From contig JAAALK010000082.1 in assembly GCA_019279435.1 (NCBI GenBank), positions 79,084,989-79,148,988 of the forward strand: a stretch of DNA of 64,000 nt, in the 5' to 3' direction. Position numbers and translations under genes: made by a program. This DNA is from Zizania palustris. Taxonomy: Eukaryota; Streptophyta; Magnoliopsida; Poales; Poaceae. The notes beneath the pieces were generated by a model. The model searched no databases, had not been told where the DNA came from, and saw only the letters and a list, made by a program, of their open reading frames with translations. Positions within the stretch are counted from its first letter, which is position 1. Every line of letters begins with the position of its first letter. Below, piece after piece: positions 40,958 to 50,666 of the stretch.

Positions 40958-41960
40958 TGTTGGGGGAATATATTTCCCTTACACAAGGGCCAAATGACGT
41001 CAGCCTCCGACAGCCTTCGGCCCAGTGCCGGGTTCTGTCGGAGCCTGTTTTCTTCGAGTATTATTTCCAGGTCCCAAGATGCTTCCCGAGGCCTGTAGCT
41101 TCGAAGCCCCCCAAACCAGGAGGTTCGGCTCGAAGCCCTTAGTTGAGTCCAGTTCGGAGGCCGCCCTCCGGAAGCCAAGCCCAGAGGCCGCCCTCCGGAG
41201 TCCAGTTCGGAGGCCACCCTCCGGAAGCCAAGCCCGGAGGCCGCCCTCCGGAGTCCAGTTCGGAGGCCACCCTCCGGAAGCCAAGCCCGGAGGCCGCCCT
41301 CCGGAGTCCAGTTCGGAGGCCACCCTCCGGAAGCCAAGCCCGGAGGCCGCCCTCCGGAGTCCAGTTCGGAGGCCACCCTCCGGAAGCCAAGCCCGGAGGC
41401 CGCCCTCCGGAGTCCAGTTCGGAGGCCACCCTCCGGAGGCCACCCTCCGGAGGCCACCCTCCGGAGCCAAAACCGGAGGCCACCCGCCGAAGCAGCACTT
41501 CGGAGCCCCCCTTCGGGTGCACTCCGAAGCCCCCTCCGCTCCTAGCTTGTCGTTTAGCTGGTCAAAGGCTGGCGCAGCCTGACACGTCTGTAAAGCTATA
41601 AAGCTGTCTGGTACCCGTGTGCAGTAGCCAGCCCCCTTTCCCTGTCTACCCCTATGAGCCTAAGGGCCCATGGAGGGTATCTTAGTCTTTTCCTTAAGGC
41701 CCGCGTGCCTATAAAAGCAGGGCCAGGCCCTTGTAATGCGCACACGCTCCAGGGGGCCATGAAACCCTGGGGTCACCCTCTCCACACTAAGGCATACCAT
41801 GCCAAATCTACCACAAACTGGACGTAGGGCTGTTATCCCCTAGGGGAGGCCCGAACCAGTATAAACCATATCTCTCCTTGTGAGAACCCATCGAGGTTCA
41901 TTCTCCATGTCATACTCCACCATAGACAAACCTGCTGGAACTAATGCAATTGTTCCAACA
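40958..41960 (+). mobile_element. TE5: solo LTR in TE4 integrase
   Basis: 1003 bp, TGTTGG...CCAACA with TSD GTGGC at 40953-40957 and 41961-41965. No internal region, PBS or pol sequence is present, as expected after LTR-LTR recombination. TATAAAAG at 41710-41717 places the LTR on the plus strand. Terminal inverted bases resemble the TE1/TE2 LTRs, but the body is different, so the parent family is not identified. It contains a GC-rich 53-bp tandem array. Confidence 0.93.
41149..41466. repeat. 53-bp tandem repeat array inside TE5
   Basis: Unit starts CCAGTTCGGAGGCC at 41149, 41202, 41255, 41308, 41361 and 41414, exactly 53 bp apart, about six copies and nearly identical. Each unit has inverted GGAGG/CCTCC runs that could fold. 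A shorter GGAGGCCACCCTCC unit is repeated at the right end (about 41420-41465). Confidence 0.95.
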
Positions 41961-41965
41961 GTGGC

Positions 41966-42861
41966 GGAGTATAAGGAGAAGAAAACTGATGGTCAAGACC
42001 TTGATCACTACAGAAGCTGACGAACTGAGAATTTTTGAACTCAGAGCCGTTGTCGGAGCGAATTGCTCGCATCCGACCATTGTTCTCATTCTTCAGCTTC
42101 AAAATCAGGTCATGAACAAACTAAAAAGTTTCGTCCTTAGACTCCAAAAAGAAAACCCACGAGAATGAAGAAAAGTCATCAACAATGACAAGTGCGTACC
42201 ACTTCCCACCGACTGAACGTACCCGAACTGGACCAACAGTGTCCAAGTGCAAAAGCTCGTCCGGATACGAAGTTATCACCTGAGTCACAGGTGAGTGAGA
42301 AGCGGCAACCATTTTCCCATGACGACAAGGATGACAAACTAGATCTTTCTCCATTTTAAGCTTGGGCAATCCTCGGATGAGGTCCATAGAGCTTAACTTG
42401 ACTAGTAGATCAAAACTCAAATGACCTAACCTCCTATGCCACTTCCAGAGCTCAGAAGAAGATCCAGCAATCAAGCAGCGAGAAGGGCCAAAAGAACTAG
42501 AGAAGTCAATTCGAAAAACTTTATCGAATGGTAAAATCTGGCAAATCAAAGACCCTCTAGAATCAAACACAGAAGAATTACCCTTCTTAAAACGCACTTC
42601 CAAACCATCCTCAAGAAGTTGCAAAACAGAAATCAAATTGAAGTTCAAGTTTTTAACCAAGGCAACATTCTTCAAAGAGAAATGATCTGAAATGCGAATT
42701 GAGCCAATGCCACTTACTTTCCCTTGACCACTGTTCCCGAATGTGATGTACTCTTTGGAGCTTGGGGGAGTGAGACTGGAGAACCATCTGCGATGTCCCG
42801 TCATGTGGCGAGAGCATCCTGAGTCCATAATCCAAATGTCCTCCAGTCCCCGATCCTGCAC
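41966..42861 (-). pseudogene. pol: TE4 protease and integrase N-terminal part
   Basis: Protease IWIMDSGCSRHMTGH near 42830. GAG-pre-integrase (LWKWHRRLGHLSFDLLVKL, CHPCRHGKMV) and integrase (LLHLDTVGPVRVRS, first Asp) follow. TAG at 42121 interrupts after LESKDETF. The frame resumes to IRSDNGSEFKNSQF (second Asp) and HQFSSPYTP, then TE5. A frame change near 42866 separates it from gag. Confidence 0.9.
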
Positions 42862-42863
42862 AA

Positions 42864-45624
42864 TCAGTGGCTGTAAGTGGGAGCAAATGGTCCGGCACCA
42901 GGTTTAGCAAAAGAGCTAAACCAGTGTCGAGCCATCTGCTCAAAAGACGGAAAGCGAAAACCATCAAAAGAGTTTGGACCAAAACGCGGCTCAAAGCGCG
43001 GTCCACGGTTCTCCCTAGAACCTCGGCCATGAGGTCCAGGACCATAGCCAAAATTGCCAGGAGATCTGCCGAAACGACCACCCCCAACTGGAGCACGGGC
43101 AAGAAAGTCATCTCCTCTACCACCACCTACACGACGCGGCCTGGCCTCCAGCCTCTCCCCGTGTCGAGGAACACGCAGTCTACCACCCTGCTGGTAGAAC
43201 TGCTCCTGACCACCACGAGCTCTCTCTGCTCTCTCAACCCGCTTCCTCCTGAAGCAAAACTCCGCAAGATGCCCGTCTCTTTGATAGTACTCACAATGAT
43301 AGGTGAGCTTCTTGGGATGTGGTTGAGGCTTGGGATTCTTGGGCTTAGTGGTGTTAGGTGTAGTCTTCTTGGGTTGAGAGGGTCCAGGAAGAGAGTCTAG
43401 AGAAGTGTGGAGGTGATTGGGCTTTGGAACCCAGATATGTTTCTTGGGTGGAGCTTTGGGTGGTTCATGGATCACTCCATCCTTGGGCTGACAAGCCTGG
43501 GAGGACTCAGTGGAGTGAGTCTTAGGGTATCTCTGCTCAGGAGTCATTTTACTCCACTCCACTGCCCGGCTAATGGCACTTTCAAAGTCAGCCTTGGTGT
43601 AGGTGTAACCTGCCCCAAACCCATCCTGCCTCTTGAACTGCTAGATCATCATGCCGAGCTGTGGCTCTCTGGCACTGATCCAACTCAGGATAGAACGGAG
43701 GTAAAAGTTCTCATTCTGAGAATCAGCTAGCTCCTCTCTCAAGGAAGCTAGAACCTCTACCTGAGACAAGCAGGTCTCACACTCACTCTCTACTTGGACA
43801 GACTTTTCGGCTTTCAACTTGATCAACTCCATTCTAAGAGACAGACAGTTCTCACAGACAGTGGGTGGAACTGACAGTGTCTCAAGCTCTAGCCTAGTCT
43901 GCGCTAGCTCAGCTCTCAACCTCTCCAAATCACCCAAATGCCCATCGCCCTTGGATTTCAGCTCTGCTAAGGCAGCTAGATGAGATGGGCAATCAACACA
44001 GGGTGCGACGACAGTGGCTTGAGCATCTTTCAGCTCCAGCTGAGCGCTTTCAAGCTCAGTGGCCAAAGCGTCCCTCTCATCAACCCTTTCTGTGTACCTG
44101 GACTTCAGAGTCGACAGGTCACACAGAAGCACCTCACACTTAGGGCACTCACTGCTATTACCCAAGCAGGGGGAAGAAGATAGACTCTCAATTCTGCCGT
44201 TGGCTACGACAAGCTCACTCTCTAACTCATTTATCCTCTTCTTGGCCCCCCATAAGCAGTTTTTCCTGATATTTTAACTCCTGACGATTGCTCTCAAGTA
44301 AATCAACGATTTCACGTTCATAGGATGATACCTTTTCGTTGTCGTCGTCGTCGGAGTCATCGGAGGAGCTCTTTTCTTCCTTATCCCCAAGAGCAATTGA
44401 GCAGAAGCTCTTGCAAGATCTTCGCCGCTGATGTGAGCGGCTCTTCGGTCTGTCCCCGAAGGCCATGAAGCAGAGGCCCGCCGGATCATCCTTGTCCTTC
44501 CCCTTCCTGATGAAGATCTCCTCATCGCTTGAGCTCGATGAAGAGGAAGAAGACATGGCCTGCTTGGAGTAGCTCTTCTCCATCTCGGCGAAGAAGGCCT
44601 TGTCGTGCTTCTTGTTGTCTCGCCGGTAGTCCTTCAGGGCCTTCTTGAAGAATCTGGTCTTTGGCTTGCCCTTGTTGAAGGAAGAGCTGTCATTCTTGCC
44701 GGAGTCATGGAAGCCACCACCAGTGCCCTTCTTATGTCCATTGCGCTTGGGGCAGTCGGTGATGAAGTGTCCTGGATCACCACACTCAAAGCACCTGGAT
44801 TTCATGCCATGTTTTTTGAACATCCTTTTGTCATAGACATGACACACCTGGTTGTTAAAAAGACACAGGTCATCATCTCCCAAAGACTCAAGCTGATCCT
44901 CAGTGATAGACATCAAAGAGAAACCAGCACAACTCACAGCAGAGGGATCAACAGAAGGTGTAGCAAGGGCCAGGGATTTTGGTCCAGAGCCAGTGAGATT
45001 TGATCTCAGCTGGATATCTACCTCAGTGGCCTTCAGCTTGCGAAACAACTCAGAAATGGTCAAGGTATCGTAAGAAGTGCTCTCAATGATAGAGGATACC
45101 TTGATCTCCTAGATCTTTGGGTCCAAGGTATGAAGAACCTTGAGCGCCTGCTCGTGATCTGAGACTAACTGAGCACCCTCAGCCTTGTTGTCCCGAAGCT
45201 TGTTAATGATCAATTGAAAACGACCAAACAAAGCTTCAACAGATTCACCCGGCTTTTGTGTGAAGTTCTCATACTCACGCCGGTAGGTCTGATAGAGCCG
45301 AGCCTTTACCTGGGCCGTTCCCTCATGGTGTGCCTTGAGGGTAGCCCAGATCTCTCTCGCAGTGGAGAGATGGCTCACACACTCAAACTCAGTGGGACCT
45401 AAACCAGAAAAGAGAATGTTCACGACTTCACTATTGCTCAGTTGCTGGGCAATAATACCAGAAGTACCATGCTCAGCAACTGGCAAAATAACAAACGTAT
45501 CGTGAACACAGATGTCCCAGATGTCCGAGCCTTGGCTCATAAGATAGGCTCGCATGCGAGTCTTCCAATAGTTATAGCCATAGGCTTCCAAGGACGAGAC
45601 CTTGCCAGGAGAAGTCATGATCAC
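42864..45624 (-). pseudogene. gag: TE4 gag
   Basis: Minus strand from ATG 45624. The N-terminus SLEAYGYNYWKTRMRAYLMS and capsid-like ARLYQTYRREYENFTQKPGE are followed by TAG 45109 (Trp to stop by comparison with TE6 IWE). Knuckle CFECGDPGHFITDC is near 44780-44820, then a Lys/Ser/Asp-rich region. A one-base frameshift lies in a G run near 44256. A coiled-coil-like part with CDLS, CVDCPSH and CENC pairs follows, then TAG 43641 and a second knuckle (CEYYQRDGHLAEFC, first Cys pair altered). It ends in a Gly/Arg-rich tail with TGA 42864-42866 at the gag-pol boundary. Confidence 0.88.
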
Positions 45625-45668
45625 TACTGGGGTTTAGAACCGGTTAAGGTATGGAAAAACCCTAACCA

Positions 45669-45681
45669 GGCTCTGATACCA
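45669..45681 (-). other. TE4 primer-binding site (initiator Met tRNA)
   Basis: Minus-strand TGGTATCAGAGCC, two bases from the 5' LTR (45684). Confidence 0.9.
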
Positions 45682-45683
45682 CT

Positions 45684-47697
45684 TGTAGGACCGAAAGTAG
45701 CGACCAGAGGGGGTGGTGAATGGGTGCTTAAAAAATCTTTCGAATCAATGGCCTGCTCCCAATACCCAACGCACCTCAAAAGACTAAGCAGCAAAGCATG
45801 AACAGATTTCCTAAGTATCTAGCCTAGAAGCAATTGATGTTAAAACAGAGAAACACCAAAACAGTGCTAATAGACAGATAAACAGTATACACAAGACATG
45901 GCAAGTTAAACTTCTCAATGGATGATCTAAAAATAAAGTGAGGTGAGAAGTTACTGTTCAAATCTGTCTCCTGTTCGAAACTTGTCGAAGCCTGCTTCGC
46001 TGATCGAAGCCTGCTTCACTGATCGAGGCCTGCTTCGGAGGTTAGTGGCGAAGTCTGCCGAAGGTTTGTTGACTATCCTAGTTCGAGTGCGACTGAGAGC
46101 GAAGTATGCTTCGAAGCTAAGTATGATAGTGTCGAAGCTTGCTTCGAATAATGTACTTCGAAGGCTATACTTCGAACAGAAAGCTTCGAACAGGCTTACA
46201 GAAAAAACAACCTTCGAAAGAGTAGCGAAGCTTGACACATGACAGAGAAACCAAATTGGAAGCCTACACTCTACTTCGGAGCTAGCAAGATCGAAGAAGG
46301 ATCACTGAAGTGATAACCTTCGACACACACAGATCAACTTCGAAACGAAGTTTGTAAGAGTTGTCACACATAAGTCAAAGGTTACAAACACACATCGAAC
46401 GACAAGCTCCGAACAAACACACTGTGACCCACGAAATAAGATAGCAGCAGAAAGATTTCAGAGACTACACGTCGAGCGAAGTATATCAGAGAAACAAGCT
46501 TCGAAGACAACTTCGAAGCCTTTCGGAGTATACCTTCCCACAGACGGTCGAAGTATGTTAAACTGACAGACAGCACAAAATGTACTTCGAAGCTAGAAAC
46601 ACCATACACAAAAGTGAGGTCGAAGTTCAAGCGAAGCCGTCTAGGATGTCACAACGAAGCCTACCTCACGGAGCTGAGGGACCTCGAACAGAGAGAAGGG
46701 GCTTCGCCAGAAACAGCCAGAAAAGGGGCTTTAGCCCTGTCAACTCGATCAAAAAGTTGTGCAGGAAAAAGCAAGGCTAGAGTACTAGTGTACTGTTGCT
46801 ACAGTGAAGTAGTACTACTTGCAACCAGCAAGAACTAGTACTCTTCACGTGAAGAACAGAAGCAATCGAAGCACACAAACTCAGGAATAAAATCGTTGTG
46901 AGCAAACCGAATACTGCAGACCCATTAACTAGATGCAATACACATGCAGAAGGAATAAAAGCATCAGAACAAGAAGAAAAACAAATCTGAGATGAACTCA
47001 CAGGAAGCTTCCTGGCGGCGCATTCAAGGACAGGAGAGAGAACACACAAGGAACAAAATGACCCAATGGAATAGAGAATTAATTTCAGCAAAAGGGTAGT
47101 TCAACCCTAGGGATTGGGGTCCTATTTATAGGCTGCCCAATGACCTAGAATATTCCACTAGCCCCTTAGGGTTTTTACAGACGCTAAAATAAAGGAAATG
47201 ACTCAACTGCCCTTAGTAATTTTTACAGACACGACTGACTGACTGTGGGCCTAGAGATACAGATGACTTATCTAGAAGTTAAGCTTTCGTAGCGACTACG
47301 GCTTCTCTTCTGGACAGTCCGATACAGAATCAACGGTTGTCAGTTTTGCGCCGAAACTGACAAAGCCTCCACCGGCTTTGCACCAGGTACCCGGATTAGG
47401 CCGGCCTGATTCCGCAGCTCTCTCAGCCCGGCAATCACTCACCGCCCGTGTACCTGAGTCAATCCTGCTCAACAGCCCAGTGGGTCTTCTGTTGCTTCTG
47501 GCCCATGTACCCGGATTGGGCCAGCCCAACTTCGCAGCTCTCTCAGCACGACTGTCGCTCGCTGCCCGTGTACCTGAGTCACACGCGGCCCATGAAATAG
47601 CAGATCTCCTTTCTTCTTCTGTCCTTTTTGACTATCGTTGACAATGATTCATCACATCTGGAGCCATGAGGCCCACGCTATTCAGCATGGCTCCTCA
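45684..47697 (-). repeat. TE4 5' LTR (right copy)
   Basis: 2014 bp, near-identical to 35350-37346 plus a 43-bp extra segment. The minus-strand TATA box CTATAAATAG is at 47122-47131. Short frames within it are mirrored in the other LTR and not genes. Confidence 0.95.
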
Positions 47698-47702
47698 ATA
47701 GT

Positions 47703-49551
47703 CCACGCACATCCTCTTTGTCTTGTCTTTCTTCATGGCAAATATGACCGGTGCACCCCAGGGTGAGGTACTCGGTCGGATGTACCCTTTCTGCTCTAGG
47801 TCTTCAATGTTCCTCTTGATCTCGGCTAATTCGTTGGCGGCCATCCGGTATGGGCGCTTGGAGATTGGAGTGGTCCCGGGGACAAGTTCGATTCTAAATT
47901 CGATGTCCCGCTTTGGAGGCATTCCTGGTAGGTCCTCTGGGAAGACGTCCATGGACTCCTTGACTATGGGCATTTCTTCAAGGGCTAGCGAATGAAGGGA
48001 CGCTTCGAGTGGTTTGCGACTAGTCATCCGAAAGGTGACGGCTGCGCCTTCAGGTTTGATCACCATGACGGACTTGTCGGCACAATTGATCACTCCCTTA
48101 TGCTTCATCAACCAATCCATCCCTAGGATGAGGTCGAGTCCGGTGCACTTTATGAGGACTGGCTTGGCCCGGAATATTACTCCTTGGATCTCTATCTGAA
48201 CCTTAGGGCTGTATAAGTGGGCTAAGGTTTTATTGCCGGTGGTGGCAATCATCATGGGGACGGATAGAGGGAGTACGTCCAATTCGTTGATTTTCACAAA
48301 ATCTTCTGAGATGAAGGAGTGGGTCTCTCCAGAGTCAAATAAAATCATAGCTGGTACGGAATTCACGGTAAACGTACCGAGCACGACTTCGGGGGCCTCC
48401 TGAGCTTCCTCCGCGTTGATGTGGTTGACGCGGGCACGAACCGCCTGGTTGGGTGCCGCGCCTTGTGGCTGCTTGGGGTGAGGACACTGGTGCGAATAGT
48501 GCCCTTCCTTCCGGCAGTTGAAGCAGACGACCGGCCTCCCTTGGCGATCCTTCAAGATCGGGGCCTTGGCGGCTGGCGTCGGCTGAGCGGCCGGAGCGGG
48601 TGGAGCGGGGCGGGGATGCCCAGCGTTGGATCCACCGGTGGCATGAGGTGGCCTGTAGGCGGGCCAAGGATGGTAGGCGGGCGCTGGAGGTGGGGGGGCG
48701 AAGCGGGGCCTCTGAGAGTTCGCCTGTTGATGCTTGAAGGCGATCATCTTCCTCTTCTTGAGGTCCAACCTGTTTTGCTCAGTCTCTTGGATGAGCGCTT
48801 TATTGACTAGCCGTTGGAAGTCGGCGTAGTCGGTGGCGACGAGCTAGATGGACAGCTCATCCTTAAGTCCCCGGAGGAACTTAGCCTGGCGGAGGACGTC
48901 GGTCCGCACCTCTTCCGGCGCGTAGCGGGTGAGGCGGTTGAACTCATGGAGGTACTCCATGACAGTCCGACTGCCCTGGTGCAGGTCGCGGAACTCCTGC
49001 TGTTTCACCGCGATGACACCGGCGGGGACGTGGGTAGCGCGAAAGGCGATGGTGAACTCCGCCCATGTCACCACGTGGTCCTCAGGCTGTGACTCACGGT
49101 AGTTGTCCCACCAGACGGCGGCGGGACCCTGGAGTTGGTGAGTGGCGAAGGCCACTCGCTCCCGGTCGGTGCAAGGGAGTAGATCAAGCTTCTTCCCAAT
49201 GGTGCGGAGCCAATCTCCGGCCTCCATGGGGTTGGTGGTGCTCGAGAAGATAGGGGGATGCACACGCAAGAACTCCGAGAGTTGGGGAGTGGGTGCGGGT
49301 GCTGGTGCGCGAGAGGCGGTTTCCCCTTTCTGCAGATGGTCCAACTGAGCTTGTTGGTGCTGCATTTGAGTGAGGAGGGCGGTGATCAGCTGGTTCTGAT
49401 TTGCCATCATCTCCGCCAAGGTAGGATGGTTGGCGGATGGCGACCCAGACTGACGTGGGCCCGTTGCACCCCAGTTGGGTACAACACCCTCGGGTGCGTC
49501 GCGGCTTCCTCCTTCTCCGTGGTTGGAGCCGGCGTTCTGGTGGTCGGCCAT
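47703..49551 (-). pseudogene. gag-pol: TE3 gag, protease and RT N-terminus
   Basis: Minus strand from ATG 49551. The gag capsid region (RVHPPIFSSTTNPMEAGDWL, FATHQLQGPAAVWWDNYRES) is followed by TAG 48844-48846, then the same frame. The nucleocapsid has a perfect CX2CX4HX4C knuckle (CFNCRKEGHYSHQC, about 48494-48535). The protease follows (AMILFDSGETHSFISEDF; the usual GAT reads GET). RT starts DVFPEDLPGMPPKRDIEF and ends at CVDY where TE4 is inserted. gag and pol are in one frame, as in most chromoviruses. Confidence 0.9.
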
Positions 49552-49745
49552 CTTCTGAATACCATGTCATAAGGTAAAAAGATGATGACAATACAATTAA
49601 AGAAAATAGTTCACACATTTCATGCATATAAATAAGTGGTAAAAATTGTTTATTACAATCAAGCTTTTATTCTACCCGCAACACACTCATCATGGATAGC
49701 ACCACATACTAAATTTTGCTTTATTAAAATAGCGGCTTCTAACGC

Positions 49746-50528
49746 CTACTCGCCACCGGAGGCGGTCTCCGTGCTCTCGGAACCACGGGTACGCGGCTCC
49801 TGAGGGATGGTGGGCTCGAGAAAGTTCTCGATAATGGAGTCGGAGACGAGGCCGGGGCGTGGTGCAGGGGCACTGGCAGTGGACGGTCCAGCGGTGGAGG
49901 GGTGTGGCGGGATCCGCTTGGGGTGAGGGACGGGCTCACGGATGGGCTTCCTCTTCCTAGGGAGGAGGGGAACCATCTCCGCGATGTCCTTTTGTAGCTG
50001 CATAATCTTCCGCTGCAGCTCGCCATTCTGCTGGATCAAGTTCTTCGTCTCCTCACGAAGAAACTCAACTGCCTCATGGTGCTCATCGGCGTCGAGCACC
50101 GCCTCAGTATGGAGATCATCCATATCCTGAAGAAGACGCGACTGCCGGGCCATGACCGGATCACGCACAGAGTGAACTCCGAGGTAGATGCTACGGTAGG
50201 CGCTGGGAGTGCGCTTCGGCACAAGCCGGAAGGATGAGTTCTGAAGACGATCATCATAGATCATCCTCAACTCCATAAGGGCCTGTAGGGTGACTCGTTG
50301 GCACGTGACATCGAAAGTCGGGCCTCCAAGCGCGGTGGTGTAGGACGACAGATGCTCTCCGGAGCCATGGACGGTGAGGGAGATGTCGCAGGGTCCGGCA
50401 AACTCCTCCAGGTACACGCCCTGGAATTCGGGCTCGAAGAGGAACCCGAGGAAGGTGAGCATCATGCGGAGCTCCCGGACGAAGCCCTCGAAGTGGCGGC
50501 AGTAACTGTGCACTTGGTAGACAGGCAT
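49746..50528 (-). CDS. TE3 ORF0, extra ORF between 5' LTR and gag
   Basis: Intact 260-codon minus-strand ORF. The ATG (50526-50528) lies about 120 nt after the PBS, and its stop is about 195 nt before the gag ATG. The N-terminal half looks globular (FVRELRMMLTFLGFLFEPEF). A Glu/Gln-rich coiled coil follows (HHEAVEFLREETKNLIQQNG), then basic PRKRKPIREP and a Pro/Ser-rich tail. RIRE3/RIRE8-type chromoviruses are known to carry an upstream ORF0; no enzymatic motif is visible and its role is unknown. It is the only TE3 gene without a lesion. Confidence 0.8.
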   Translation of the reverse strand: MPVYQVHSYCRHFEGFVRELRMMLTFLGFLFEPEFQGVYLEEFAGPCDISLTVHGSGEHLSSYTTALGGPTFDVTCQRVTLQALMELRMIYDDRLQNSSFRLVPKRTPSAYRSIYLGVHSVRDPVMARQSRLLQDMDDLHTEAVLDADEHHEAVEFLREETKNLIQQNGELQRKIMQLQKDIAEMVPLLPRKRKPIREPVPHPKRIPPHPSTAGPSTASAPAPRPGLVSDSIIENFLEPTIPQEPRTRGSESTETASGGE

Positions 50529-50650
50529 CTACAAAACAGCAAGTTGAAGAAAAGTGAGGGGAGGAACAAAGTTTATAAAGTAGGTTTTCGAGAAATAATT
50601 TTCTGCAACTATTGGCTAGGCGGGTCTGTTTGGCTTCCTACAGTCAAGTC

Positions 50651-50663
50651 GGCTCTGATACCA
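50651..50663 (-). other. TE3 primer-binding site (initiator Met tRNA)
   Basis: Minus-strand TGGTATCAGAGCC, three bases from the 5' LTR at 50667. Confidence 0.88.
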
Positions 50664-50666
50664 TCT

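Larger units (their letters stand above)
35350..47697 (-). mobile_element. TE4: Copia (Sirevirus-like) retrotransposon, minus strand
   Basis: LTRs of 1997 bp (35350-37346, 3') and 2014 bp (45684-47697, 5'), TSD ATAGT and an initiator-Met PBS. gag, protease, integrase, RT and RNase H lie on the minus strand. It is the same lineage as TE6 by gag, pol and the conserved 3' noncoding block, but its LTR sequence differs. A solo LTR (TE5) splits its integrase. Several stops, two homopolymer frameshifts and a 21-bp RT deletion make it defective. Confidence 0.95.

Noticed and set aside
41000..41601. Several overlapping ORFs of 127-197 codons on both strands
   Set aside because: They run through the 53-bp tandem array of the TE5 solo LTR. 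The unit has no stops and 53 is not a multiple of three, so every frame stays open with the same repeated peptide.
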